Shown: in pieces, positions 1 to 9,811 of the stretch
Layout: each line of letters opens with the position of its first letter
How positions within the stretch are numbered: position 1 is the stretch's first letter
Origin: Magnaporthiopsis rhizophila
Lineage: Eukaryota > Ascomycota > Sordariomycetes > Magnaporthales > Magnaporthaceae
DNA: 64,000 nt
Direction of reading: 5' to 3'
Assembly (NCBI GenBank): GCA_003049465.1
Contig: PYSS01000092.1
Location: 1-64,000, forward strand
Translations under genes and position numbers: made by a program
The notes under the pieces: model-generated
Told to the model about the DNA's origin: nothing
Seen by the model: the letters and a program-made list of their open reading frames with translations, nothing else
Database searches by the model: none

Positions 1-39
<39 letters not shown>

Positions 40-400
40 ATAAACATACAGTATGAAAGAAACAACGATAGGAATGGCGGAAAAAAAGAAAATGAGCTGC
101 CCAATTGGAATCAAAAAAGTAAAGCTGAGCGAGCAGTGGTTGCGAGGCTCTTCCCAAATACCCGGTTTCGGACAAACTCGCCGACGAGCCGGATACATGC
201 TCAACCTTTCCCGAAACCGGACTGGAATCCCAGCTTCCCGTCCTGATGGCGATTAAAAATAGAATATGACTGCAAACGAGAAAAAAAAAAAAGAAATGAG
301 ACAAGAAATGCCGCGGAGCGAAGCGATGTATGCATGATTGTGATGGGTGGCTGGGTAAAAGTCTAGCCGTTTCCAAACCCGGCTAGGTTCCGCTCTCGCG
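1..400. other. Left edge: poly-A run and 3' flank of the 2EXR gene
   Basis: Bases 1-35 are an unbroken run of A at the edge of the window. The rest lies downstream of the 2EXR gene and shows no coding or RNA signal beyond short chance reading frames. It should hold the 3' UTR of that gene. Confidence 0.6.
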
Positions 401-1636
401 TCACAAATATCGGCCTCGCGTATACCTCCACAGCAGACTCGCGCCCTGAAGCGACGGCAGGGACTCGGGCCGCCGGCCCTCGACCAGGCCCATCTCGAGG
501 CTCATGTTGACGGCACGCTGGAACCGACGTCGAAACCGGCGGTAGTCATCGTTGGTCGGCCAGGGATCGCACCAAGCAGACTGGTCGTCGGCGTCGGCGG
601 CACCCGACCCCAGGACGACGCCGCCGCCGCCGCCGGTCGCGGACACGTCCCAGTCGTCCTTATCCTCGTCGATGTCGAGCGGGTAGTAGAGCAACTCGTT
701 GAGGTGCGGGCGGTGCGGGTGGTGGTTGATGTTGGCCTCGATGTCGAACTTGAACCGGTACGCCTGGTGAACCACCTGCGGCCGTGACGGCGGTGGCATG
801 GTGGCTGTGGGCCCGTCGTAGATTGGGGTCATCATCGGTATAGCGGGAGGCAGTGGTGGTTGCTGCTGCAGAGAAGGTGGTGGTGGTGGTAGTTGCGAGT
901 GTTGATGATGTTGGTGAATACCATGGAGCTGGTGCTGCTGGTGCTGCTGGTGATGGTGGTGATGGCTCAGGTGGTAGTTATGGCTGTGAGGGTTGTTGCT
1001 GGGGTGCTCAGGGTGGCGAAAGTCGAACTCGAACTGGAACTCCTGGTGGACGACAAACACGAGCGTCTTGAGCTTGGGGAACTCGGCCAGGCGCGAGACG
1101 AGCTTGCCCATGTTGCTCTTGGACACCTTCCAGCTCAGCACGGGGTGGCAGATGCCCGTGTAGATGCCGTACGACGTGCCCATGGCCAGGCGGCTGAGGC
1201 CGTCGCGGACGAGCGGGATCTGGCTCATGAAGTGCAGCGTGCGGTGCAGGCGCTTGACGAGCAGGTAGGGCTCGAGCAGCAGCATGTCGCGCGACAGGTC
1301 CACGTACTTTGTCGTCTTGCCCAGCTCCAGCGGCCGGTAGTGGTGCAGCACCAGGTAGCGAGACTCGCGGCACACGGCCGCCAGCGCCGGAGGCGGTTCC
1401 GGATGCACGTTGGCGAACATGAGCCCCTGCTGCGCCGGCGTGCGCGCCTTGGCGTTGGGCGCGTCCAGCACCTCGTACACGCGCCCGTCGGGGAGCGAGT
1501 ACTCCCAGATCATCGTCCGGATCTCGGGCGGTAGCCCCTGGAAGTTGCGGAAGCTGGCCGGCATGGTTGACGGCGACCCGTGGTACGGCCCGGCGGCCGC
1601 GGCGTGGTGTCGAGAGGGATCATAGTGTAGACTCAT
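401..1636 (-). CDS. 2EXR-domain protein with His/Gln/Pro-rich insert
   Basis: Single-exon gene of 411 residues. The first in-frame ATG is at 1636; the frame stays open upstream only to a GTG, so 1636 is taken as the start. Residues about 28-60 carry the 2EXR signature (FRNFQGLPPEIRTMIWEYSL), followed by the usual CRESRYLVLHHYRPL stretch. This family is large and fungal, with F-box-like N-termini and no known biochemical role. After about residue 200 a low-complexity insert begins, rich in His and Gln and then Pro; the conserved region resumes around AYRFKFDIEANINHH. The end is basic (RRFRRRFQRAVNMSLEMGL). It has no signal peptide or membrane segment. The family call is firm; the function is unknown. 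Confidence 0.85.
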   Translation of the reverse strand: MSLHYDPSRHHAAAAGPYHGSPSTMPASFRNFQGLPPEIRTMIWEYSLPDGRVYEVLDAPNAKARTPAQQGLMFANVHPEPPPALAAVCRESRYLVLHHYRPLELGKTTKYVDLSRDMLLLEPYLLVKRLHRTLHFMSQIPLVRDGLSRLAMGTSYGIYTGICHPVLSWKVSKSNMGKLVSRLAEFPKLKTLVFVVHQEFQFEFDFRHPEHPSNNPHSHNYHLSHHHHHQQHQQHQLHGIHQHHQHSQLPPPPPSLQQQPPLPPAIPMMTPIYDGPTATMPPPSRPQVVHQAYRFKFDIEANINHHPHRPHLNELLYYPLDIDEDKDDWDVSATGGGGGVVLGSGAADADDQSAWCDPWPTNDDYRRFRRRFQRAVNMSLEMGLVEGRRPESLPSLQGASLLWRYTRGRYL

Positions 1637-3588
1637 GGGCCTGGTGGCGCCTCCTCCAGAGATATAACAGGTCGGTCGAGCCCGGCTCTCCAGCTTGATT
1701 GTGGCCTCGGAGAGGTGTCCAAGCTCCGGTCTTGGACTTGCCACCCCAAAAAGTCGTGTTGATCCAGGGCCGACGTCTTTGTCTGGAGGTTTGGTTTCTC
1801 CAGATCACCCGGCCGGGCCTCTCTACCGGCCTTCCCTTGTGTGGGCAGGGTTAGTCACGTCACTCGAGCCGACTTGTTTCTGTTTGAACGGCAAGACACA
1901 GAGAGAGAGGGAGAGACAGAGCGCGGGCCGGTTCAGCGGGTGCGGTGAAAAGCGGGAGGCAGCGGCGAGAAAAATGCGTCAAGATCAATAATGAAAAAGA
2001 AAGGCTCGTCGTCGGCCAGGGTCAACCCCGCGGGGACTTATAAAAGTGGTGATAAGAGGCTGGGATCCCCGTCCCGGGCAAACACCAAAAGAGGGGCGTC
2101 GATGTATAAGTCGTTTGATTATGGCTTTATATGACGGACTCGCGAGCGGATAGAAGATTATCGTCGCCAATGAAGAGAAGAAGCGGGCAAAGGTAAAGTA
2201 GCCACCGTACACGAAAAGGATAGAGAAGAAAGCCGAGCCACCACAGGGAGCTACGGGGCTATAGGTGTCGACTTATATCCGCCGTCCGTAACGCCGTGAG
2301 CTTGGCCCAAAAAGACAAGAAGACGACTCGACAAAAGGGAGCAGCGCCAAAGAAGGAGAAACGAGTCACGCGGCAACACAGTCAATTAAGTGCAGCCAAG
2401 ATCCTCGTTTTGACGGGTCTGATTCGAGCAGGGCGACGAGGAGGTGGACGAAGACGAGAAATGGGGACAGCGTAGACGAGTCCGGGGGAGCGAGATTCAG
2501 GGGATGGGGCCAGTAATTAATGAAGATTCGACCTCCCATAGAGCAGAGTAGTGCGATCTAACCTACTTGGTTAGGTTTTATCGCTACCTGCCTAGTCTTG
2601 TGAGAAAGGGAGAGCTTGGGCGCGCTTTTTGCATTTCGAGAAAGAGAGAGATGATGCCCGGCCTAGGTCATTTGACGTCTCACCCCCACTCCCCTGACAA
2701 AAGGCCCAGGAGCGAGCGAACCAGAGTTTGGTTCAGGCTCGAGCTGGGCCTTTCGGAAACGGGTTTGGGGGTGGTGGGTAGAGATGGCGGAGGCCAGTTA
2801 GACAGCCCAGCCAAGGGGCGTGTGTGTTGGCAAAGAAGGGAAACGCTTGCCCGGAGAAGAAACGAACACAGCAGCGGAAACGATAAAAAAGCGATCAGGA
2901 GAAAAAAAAAATAAGGGAGATGTGGGGGTGCACAAACACCATGCCCACGCCCGCGCGCGCCCGTCCGGCGCAATAGCACACGCCGAGTCGTTTCGAAAAA
3001 ATAAGGACTCGTAGATCGAAACCTTGGACAAGTGGAAACAGTGGCATCAGACGTGGCATCGACTGCGACTGCGCGGAATGGGCACAGAAGTGGTCAAAGC
3101 GCGGAGGAAAACCTGGGCCACGAGACGACGGGTCACGACTTTTTTTTTCTCACTCCTCCTCTCTCCTCTCTACACACCCGACCCGCCCACCTTCCCGAAA
3201 CTGTGATAGGCGGCGAGATTATGCATATATGTGTGTGCCTCATGCATGTCGTTGTCAAAGCAAACAAGCGAAGAAAAAAGAAAAAAAAAAAAAGAACAAG
3301 AAAAGAAAGGGCCAGAATGGGCGAGTCGCGAGCGTCGTAATAGGCAAAGACAAAGCTCACCGCCGCCGCATCAGCAAGGGAACCTAGATCGAGCTCGAGA
3401 ACGAGCTTCTCGAAGAGGCAGCTAGCTAAGTGTAAGTAAGCGGCCCAGCTTGGCGCGCTTTGGGTTGGGGGTGCTTTTGCTCACCTCGCGCATGCATACC
3501 ATCCCGGAAGACACATGGGAAGGAAAGGGAAGTACATACCGCAACAGGCTACATGACATGTTACTTAATGTAGTTGCTACCAAATCCA

Positions 3589-3618
3589 CCCACACACACA
3601 TACACACACACACACACC
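3589..3618. repeat. (CA)n microsatellite
   Basis: Near-perfect CA dinucleotide run broken by a single T at 3601, in non-coding DNA. Confidence 0.9.
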
Positions 3619-4839
3619 TAAACGGGCATTATCTCATACTTTAGACACGCTCGGAAGTGTTGGTGTGGTCACGAACGGCTTGGTCGTTTCGATTCGGCGG
3701 GCGGTCACAAAAGGTGGGGGGGTGTGGGATGGATGGAGGCTACCTAGCTAGCACGTCCTTCCACCACCCACCCCACCCTACAGGCTAAGCTAAGCAGTGT
3801 CCGCCAGGCTGGGCTAGGCTGGCTCGACGGCGCGGGCAGCAGGACAGGGCGTGCGTGCGGGCAGGCGGATGCGCCGCCTACTGTATATACATAAGCCCTA
3901 TGCAACGAATCCAGGAAAACGATGGGAAGGGGAGTTCATCAAAAAGAGAGAGGGGGTGGGCAGCGTGACGGGGCGTTTGGGTAGGTAGGGTGGTGTGGGG
4001 GTTGTAACGTCGTAGTGCTTGCTCCACGAACCGGACCAAAACTCGCAGCGCAACACCGAGGGACAGACGGGTGTTGTACTTGTGCACGCGCAGAAACAAA
4101 AAAGCCCCCGTGGTGCTATATTTGGCACATAGGGCGGCCCTTGGACGATTCGTCACATTGGCAGCAGGAAACAGAAAAAAAAGGGGGAAAAAAAAAAGAA
4201 AGGCGGACGGGCCCAGGCCATGATTTCTCGAATCTGAATGATGTCCACCTACGTATCTACCGACGAAACAGATTTACAGTCTGAATGCGTACGAAGGGGG
4301 CGTGGCCGGCCGGAGGTGATGGGACGGACGGGGGACGGGCGGACTCTGGACAGACAGAGAGGTGCGGGCACCCGTTCGGCGCGCCATTCGGGGGTTGTGG
4401 CGGACTCTTTGCTGGATACCTAGGGAAGGTAAGGTACCAGGTGGTAAGGAGTTGGGACGGCCGGCTCGAGGGTCCGAGCTCGACTTTGGGTACATGCCAT
4501 ACCGTGCCACCGTTTGTGTGCCAACGTGTTCCAATGTCGGGCAGGGTTGATGCCTCGAATTCGATATTAAAAAACAAAAAGGGAGGCGGGGCGTTTCGTC
4601 CAGACTTGATCTTTTTACTCTAACTCGACAGGGTGCGAGTTCCGAACGTGAGAGCACGGCATGCGGGCCAGCAGGGCGGAAGAGGGACAGATAACGAAGG
4701 GAGAAGGGAATATGGCCGGAGGGCGGATGGTGATTCTAGTTTCTACGCACCAAGGACTGGAACAGGAAAGCGAGACATTCACGGCACCATACAAGGCCAG
4801 CAAGCCTCGAGCGATGATAGGACGGCTGTAAGAAGAAAG

Positions 4840-4864
4840 AAAAAAAAAAAAAAAAAAAAAAAAA
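4840..4864. repeat. A25 homopolymer
   Basis: Uninterrupted run of 25 A, preceded by a purine-rich AGAAGAAAG stretch. No target-site duplication or element body was recognised beside it, so it is not called a retroposon tail. Confidence 0.85.
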
Positions 4865-5002
4865 GCTTGGCCGAATGCCGCCGAGTCGACCACGACACTG
4901 CTGGGCTGGGCTGGTCTGGATGGCTGGGACGATTTCGGGTCGGATTGCTTTTCCTCACGAATACAAATAATCTCGAACACGAGCCTGAGTTTGGTCCAGA
5001 CG

Positions 5003-5034
<32 letters not shown>

Positions 5035-5035
5035 N
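5003..5035. repeat. A31 homopolymer ending at an ambiguous base
   Basis: Run of 31 A followed by C and then N at 5035, the only ambiguous base noticed. The true length of the run is probably uncertain, and local reading frames across it should not be trusted. Confidence 0.9.
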
Positions 5036-6489
5036 AAGCCTGCCACATCATCATTGTTTATGCTCGGGTAGGTGGTGACGACGACGAAAACGACGAAAAA
5101 AACGAAGAACAAAAAAAAAAAAACTTGCGCAGATTACCTGTCTTTCTTGGACGTGCATCGTGTAAAGGTGCGCCTATTAATTTAAAAAAAAATGGATGTG
5201 GCACGGCACGCCCCCTCATCTATAATGGAAGGAGGACGCAACTTAGCATTCCATCCAGATTCCAGATCAGTGAGATGGTTTCGTGGCCCACGTACGTGTA
5301 CGGTGTCCACTTGCGTAGCAAGCAGCTCGTTGTATCAAATTCTGATGGCTCAACTTTCGCAATTCCCATCGCTTTGGCTATGCTATGTTGGGATTGATAC
5401 GTTGCCCATGGGGAAAATCAAATGGGAACTGGAACCCAAGCTTGGAGCTTTCATCACGTGCGTCACGAGCACGCGTGGCGTCTTGAGTGGCTGCACACCG
5501 CCCAGCTCCACAAATTGAATCCGCCCCGCAGACGCAGCCCGCCCGCCTTTAAAAATCTTTCCTCGACGAGCCCCCTTCTTGATCTTTTCTTCCCTCTCTC
5601 TTTTTCTTTTTCTTTGTGCGGCTAGGCTCAACGATATTTCTCCGTGTTGCTCGAATCCTCAAAAACCCCATGGATTGTTACAAAATCGTGCGTCAGTTGA
5701 GCCCAAGATTGATCATAATTGCAGGCCGGCTTTTTTTCCCCACCAAACACTTTCCCGTCCTCCAAGCTGGCGAATTCGTTCTGCGCAGGTAGGACGGGGC
5801 GTGTGGGAGGCTGGACAGATATATTGCATCGCCATTTGTGTGTCCGTGTTTTGTTTGCCCGTGTGCTTCAGAGGAGGCGAAAGCTGGTTTGATGCCCAGT
5901 CTCTTTCCTCCGTGAAAAGCCCGTGAAAAATGTGCGGTTCAATACAAGTCGCCCAGACCCGATGTTCTTTGTCTCTCGGTGAAAATTTTCCCAACAATCA
6001 GAAGCTAGAGATCGCCATCAGGCTGTGCTTCCCACAGGCAGACAGGCAGCCAGGCATGCCGTAGCAAAGAAAAATGGACTCGGAGCCGAGGTGGGCAAGA
6101 GCTAGGTCTGCATGTCCATTTTAATCTATCAAAACTCTCGGATCTAGCGAGTAGCGAGGCTGTACGGCGTGCTAATGATAAAAATAAAAAGAAAAGCGTC
6201 GCGGCTCCAAAAGTGCTCCTCCCACATTCCGTAAACGATATTCCGATTTGCGACGGCTCAGCCCAGCAGCCGAGCCGTCACGCCTCATCCTGGCTGACCT
6301 CTCCGCTCCCGACATGCCAAAAATGTCGCATCACTCCTGTCCTTTTCCCGACCTCTCTCGGCTTAGCTAGGTTGTGCAAACCAACGACGTAATGAATGCG
6401 ATGCGCTCCGCCCCCCATTGTCAATAGCGAGCTGTCTTGTGTGTTGCTTCACCCCCATTGTCCGATAGCGTGCTGTCTTGTGTGTTGCT

Positions 6490-7804
6490 TCACTCGCCCT
6501 GCTCGTCTCCAATCTTCTCCAACTTGCCCATCTCGCGCTTCTCACCAGCGTCACCAATCAACCGCAGCCTGTCGAGCCGCACCTTCTCGGAGCTTCCGTC
6601 GCCGGACTCGACAAAGATGACGAGGCTGTTGATATTTTGGAACTTGACGAAGCGAAGCTGGATGTTGGCCGTGCCCTCGGCGTTCCAGTCCGAGGCGGAT
6701 ATCTCGATCTCCTGCGTGGGGTCTGTGCTCTCGGCCTGGTCAAAGTCCAGGTTGTGCGGCCGGTTCGTGTAGAGCTTGATCTTCTTGGGCCGCATCGGGG
6801 CCTCGTCCTTGTCGACGTCGTCACCGGTGGGAGGCAGGGAGGTGATCTGATATGGGGACGCCGCATGTGTGAGCCACTTGCAGAAGAAGACGAAGAAGGC
6901 GAAGAAGCAGATGTGCCTATAGACCAAACGTACCTGAAGCGTGTTCAGCTTAAGCATCGACTGAAAAGGCATGAACAGCAGCAGCTGCTCGTCCGTGTCG
7001 CTCTCAACCCAGTCCGCCGCGGCTGTGCCCTTGCCCTTGTCCGCCGAGAGAGCGCTGGGCTTCTCCTGCGAGAAGAGCACCCGGACGCTGCCCTTCTCCG
7101 AGTCGACGTTCAAGAGCTCGACGCGCTTGAGCTCGATCTGGTCCGAGATATCCTTGTAGCTGCGCGGGAGCGCCGCACCCAGCCAGTTGCCCGCGGCGGC
7201 AATGCCGCTCGACTCGCCTGCGCTGCCAGCGCCACCACCACCGCTGCCGGCGTCGTCGTGCGGAGCACGCATGAAGGTCGGCAGCTTGAGCAGATCTCGG
7301 AGGATGTGGAGGTCGGGTTTCAGGTTGACCTGGACGGCCTTGCCGTCTCTAAAGGGGACCGCCTTGGGCGTGTCCTCGATCTGATAGGCGGCCACAATGT
7401 CCGGGTACTTGGTCACGTCGACCCTGGCGGCGCTGTGCGGGTTTCGGACCGAGAATATCTGGTACTGTTGGAGGACGGTGGTGTACCTTTCTTCCGACTC
7501 TGGGGTGTGGACTGTGGCGCACCGGATTTAGCGTTAGCGGGGCAAAATCAAACCATTCCCCATTCTTTCTTTTCTGCTGGCGGCGCGATATTGCCGGAGC
7601 AGGACAGGTTTGGGCTCATCCGGAAAGGAAAGGCGCTGCCAAAAGGAGTTGGAATCTTCCCAACTGCCAGGGAAACTTACAAACCGCGACCAGCATGCCT
7701 TTGTTCTCTTGGACAAGATCATCCAGCTGCGCCAGCGACGTGATCTGATCTATCTCGGGCCGCCACGTGATCTCATCATCTGTACCAGGCACCAACTCCA
7801 CCAT
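6490..7804 (-). CDS. Thioredoxin-like/PITH-domain protein lacking the CxxC motif
   Basis: Three exons on the minus strand: 7804-7681, 7511-6934 and 6846-6490 (352 residues). Introns are at 7512-7680 (GTAAGT...CAG) and 6847-6933 (GTACGT...CAG); splicing keeps the frame. The C-terminal half is a PITH domain: ISDQIELKRVELLNVD, DTDEQLLLFMPF, KKIKLYTNRP and LRFVKFQNINSLVIFVES. PITH proteins (human TXNL1 type) bind the 26S proteasome and usually join PITH to an active thioredoxin. Here the N-terminal 110 residues have a thioredoxin-like pattern ending in DTPKAVPFRDGK, but the place of the WCGPC motif reads VFHTPESEERY, so no redox site is visible. The start is the weak point: CCCCAG directly precedes this ATG, so an upstream exon is possible. 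Confidence 0.82.
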
Positions 7805-8213
7805 CTGGGGCGTAAAACTGCCTGCCAATGAAGGTGGATGGGGACCTCGAAAGCGTCAGTCTTCCTGGTGCCCCGCGTTGTATTCGGATCCCTGTCACGG
7901 TTAGTCGCCCAAGTTACATCACGTCACGTGTCGGGCAGTGTATGTCGGGATGGTCCTGGTTTTGGGCGAATCCATGTTCTCTTCAAAACTCACAAGGGAA
8001 TGGCTGCGTATGGGTGATCTTCACAGGCCTGGAGCCGCTGGACAAAAATGACGCCTTTGAAGGTGTGAATCTGATGTTGGTTGCTTTGGGTCCTGAATGA
8101 TGGTGAGGTTTTGGAACCTGGCGTAAATGCTGCCACAGATTTCCGAATTTAAAGCATGCACGCCTGATAATGTAGCAAACGGAGGTAACCACCGACGACA
8201 AAAAAAAAAAAAA

Positions 8214-8252
8214 TGGCAGTCCCAGCCAAACAACAAATGGCTGGGACTGCCA
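8214..8252. repeat. Perfect 15-bp inverted repeat (hairpin)
   Basis: Arms TGGCAGTCCCAGCCA (8214-8228) and TGGCTGGGACTGCCA (8238-8252) are exact reverse complements around the 9-nt loop AACAACAAA. A run of 14 A (8200-8213) abuts the left arm. It lies downstream of the J-domain stop codon. It could be an RNA hairpin in a 3' UTR or the relic of a small inverted-repeat element. Confidence 0.9.
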
Positions 8253-8255
8253 ATA

Positions 8256-8413
8256 CTGCGAAAAGCTGACCTTAATCCACAGTCATAGCAGATCACTCGC
8301 GCCTTCTGAAGTAAACGCTCGTAGTAAATCGAGACTGTCATTCCTGCGAAAAACTGACCCTATTTGATCCACGATCATAGCCTATCACTTCTGCCTTCTG
8401 AAGCAAAAGCTCG
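8256..8413. repeat. Diverged tandem duplication, about 88-bp period
   Basis: Copy A (8256-8321) and copy B (8344-8413) both begin CTGCGAAAA and share ATCCAC, ATCATAGC-like and GCCTTCTGAAG blocks, ending near GCTCG. They match at roughly four of five positions with small indels. Copy A starts only four bases after the hairpin at 8214-8252, so both may derive from one insertion. Confidence 0.75.
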
Positions 8414-8524
8414 GCCAACGCAAAAGAAAGCACGCCCTTAGGAAGCCCAACCCCGAGGCGCAAAACCAAAAGTCCCACAAAGCTCAAAATTAGCCAAATC
8501 CATCTCCGGCGCCGCTGCCGTCGC

Positions 8525-9811
8525 TCACACCCCGACAACGTGGCTGAAAACCCTGACAGCAAGCTGGCTGAGAAGCCTGGCGCGGTCGTCTTGGGGGAGT
8601 TCCTGGGAGAACAAAGTTAGCAACTGGCGCGTGAGGATGCTCACGCTTCTTGTATAAGTCTAGCTCCGTGTGAGGTTTGACGAACCTCTCCTTGCAAAGA
8701 GAGATGAAGATTTCTAGGTGGGGCCAACCCCGAGGCGCCCCGGGTTTCTACCCGCCACCGCCACCACGGTCACGTCTTTCCGGCTGTGGCTGCTGCCGGC
8801 GTCGTGGTCGTGGCCGTGGCCGTGGTCGCGGTGGGGGCGCCTCGCAGCCCTCACCCCGGCCGCCTCCGTCTCTTCCACCGGCACCGGTCCTGCTGGCGCT
8901 TCCACCGCCGCCGCCGCCAATTTTCACATCCACACTCACCTGAAAGACGGCGTACACGCTCTTCCCCTTGGCGTCGCGGACGGCACCGAGCCTGTTGCCC
9001 GCGACTGCGCCCGCCAGCATGCCGGGCACGTTGGCGACGATGAAGCCCAGCGCGCCGCCGCTCACGCCGCCGACCATGCCCCAGAACTTGCTCGTGGGCT
9101 GGTTAGTCCCCGGCTGCGCCATGCCCTCCTCGCGCAGCATCTCCTCGAAGACGTCGCCGAACTGCGCGTCCTCGGCCTGCTGTCGCGCCTGCCCGCCGTC
9201 CTGCTGCTGCTGCCCGCCCGTGAAGTAGTTCCAGGCCCAGCTGAAGCCGTTTGGCTGCTGCTGCTGCTGTTGTTGACCATCGCCACCGGTGCTGGTGTTA
9301 TTGGGGTCCGCAAACGGGTCGGCGGGCTCGGCGGGCTCGGCGCCCCCGAAGCCGCCGAAGAGCTTCCTCTGCGCGTCGTAGTCGCGCCGCCGCGTCGGGT
9401 CTGACAGCGTGTAGTAGGCATCGTTGACGAGCTGGAACCGGCGCGTCCGCTCCGGGCGCTCAGGCGAGTCGGCCGCGATCCGGTCCGGGTGGGTTTTCAG
9501 GGCGGCGCTGCGTGTAAGGGGGTTGGGTTGTCGCGCGCTCTCGATTAGCTCCTGAGTCGCCAACATAGCACGACCGCGATTTTCGGATGACTGGCGCGCC
9601 AGGAACCTACCGCTTGTAAGCATCTCGGATCTGCTGCACCGAGGCTGACTCGGATACCTCGAGGATGGCGTCTATTTCCGCGCGGGACGGGGGAGCTGTT
9701 AGCCGACGACGGCAGGGTCACGTCGGCGTGCATAAACGGCGGGGCCTTGGGCTCTTGGGATGTGGGTTTCGGGCTGGGCTCACAGTAATTCGGCGGCACT
9801 GATTGTGTCAT
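8525..9811 (-). CDS. J-domain (DnaJ/Hsp40) co-chaperone-like protein
   Basis: Four exons on the minus strand: 9811-9784, 9695-9611, 9507-8940 and 8602-8525 (252 residues). Introns are at 9696-9783, 9508-9610 and 8603-8939, all GT-AG with consistent phases. The first two exons and the start of the third build an N-terminal J domain; its HPD loop is visible (ALKTHPDRI), followed by FQLVNDAYYTLSDPTRRRDYD. The J domain stimulates Hsp70 ATPase. A Gln-rich linker and a Gly-rich segment (VGGVSGGALGFIVANVPGML) follow. The last exon, ELPQDDRARLLSQL, is entered through a strong branch site and acceptor (GCTAACTTTGTTCTCCCAG). The 337-nt last intron is long and also reads open; see the separate entry. 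There is no Cys-rich zinc domain, so this is not type I DnaJ. Confidence 0.85.
8603..8939 (-). other. Long last intron of the J-domain gene, open if retained
   Basis: The donor GTGAGTG follows the codons for YAVFQ and the acceptor is CTCCCAG. If unspliced, the frame continues 63 codons to a stop at 8748, adding a Gly/Pro/Arg-rich tail. Splicing to the ELPQDD exon is preferred because branch point, acceptor and phase all fit. Confidence 0.65.

Larger units (their letters stand above)
1637..6489. other. 4.9-kb intergenic region, homopolymer-rich
   Basis: No convincing gene was found on either strand; the reading frames are short and dominated by poly-Lys or poly-Phe from A/T runs. It contains a (CA)n tract at about 3589-3618, A25 at 4840-4864 and A31 at 5003-5033, followed by an ambiguous base at 5035. 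The left end should hold the promoter and leader of the 2EXR gene and the right end the 3' flank of the PITH gene. A short unspliced gene or long non-coding RNA cannot be excluded. Confidence 0.6.
7805..8524. other. Spacer between PITH and J-domain genes
   Basis: Holds the PITH promoter or leader and the 3' flank of the J-domain gene. The only clear structures are a perfect hairpin (8214-8252) and a diverged tandem duplication (8256-8413). A donor-like GTGAGT on the minus strand near 7993 could belong to an unseen 5' exon of the PITH gene, but no coding exon could be tied to it. Confidence 0.5.

Noticed and set aside
1637..1744. 36-codon N-terminal extension of the 2EXR protein
   Set aside because: It begins at GTG and has no ATG before 1636.
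8632..8677. Possible extra J-domain gene exon (ERFVKPHTELDLYKK) inside the last intron
   Set aside because: It has protein-like sequence and splice-like flanks, but its 46-nt length breaks the phase into the final ELPQDD exon.
8718..9404. 228-codon plus-strand frame opposite the J-domain gene
   Set aside because: Antisense shadow of GC-rich coding sequence; the minus-strand J domain accounts for the region.
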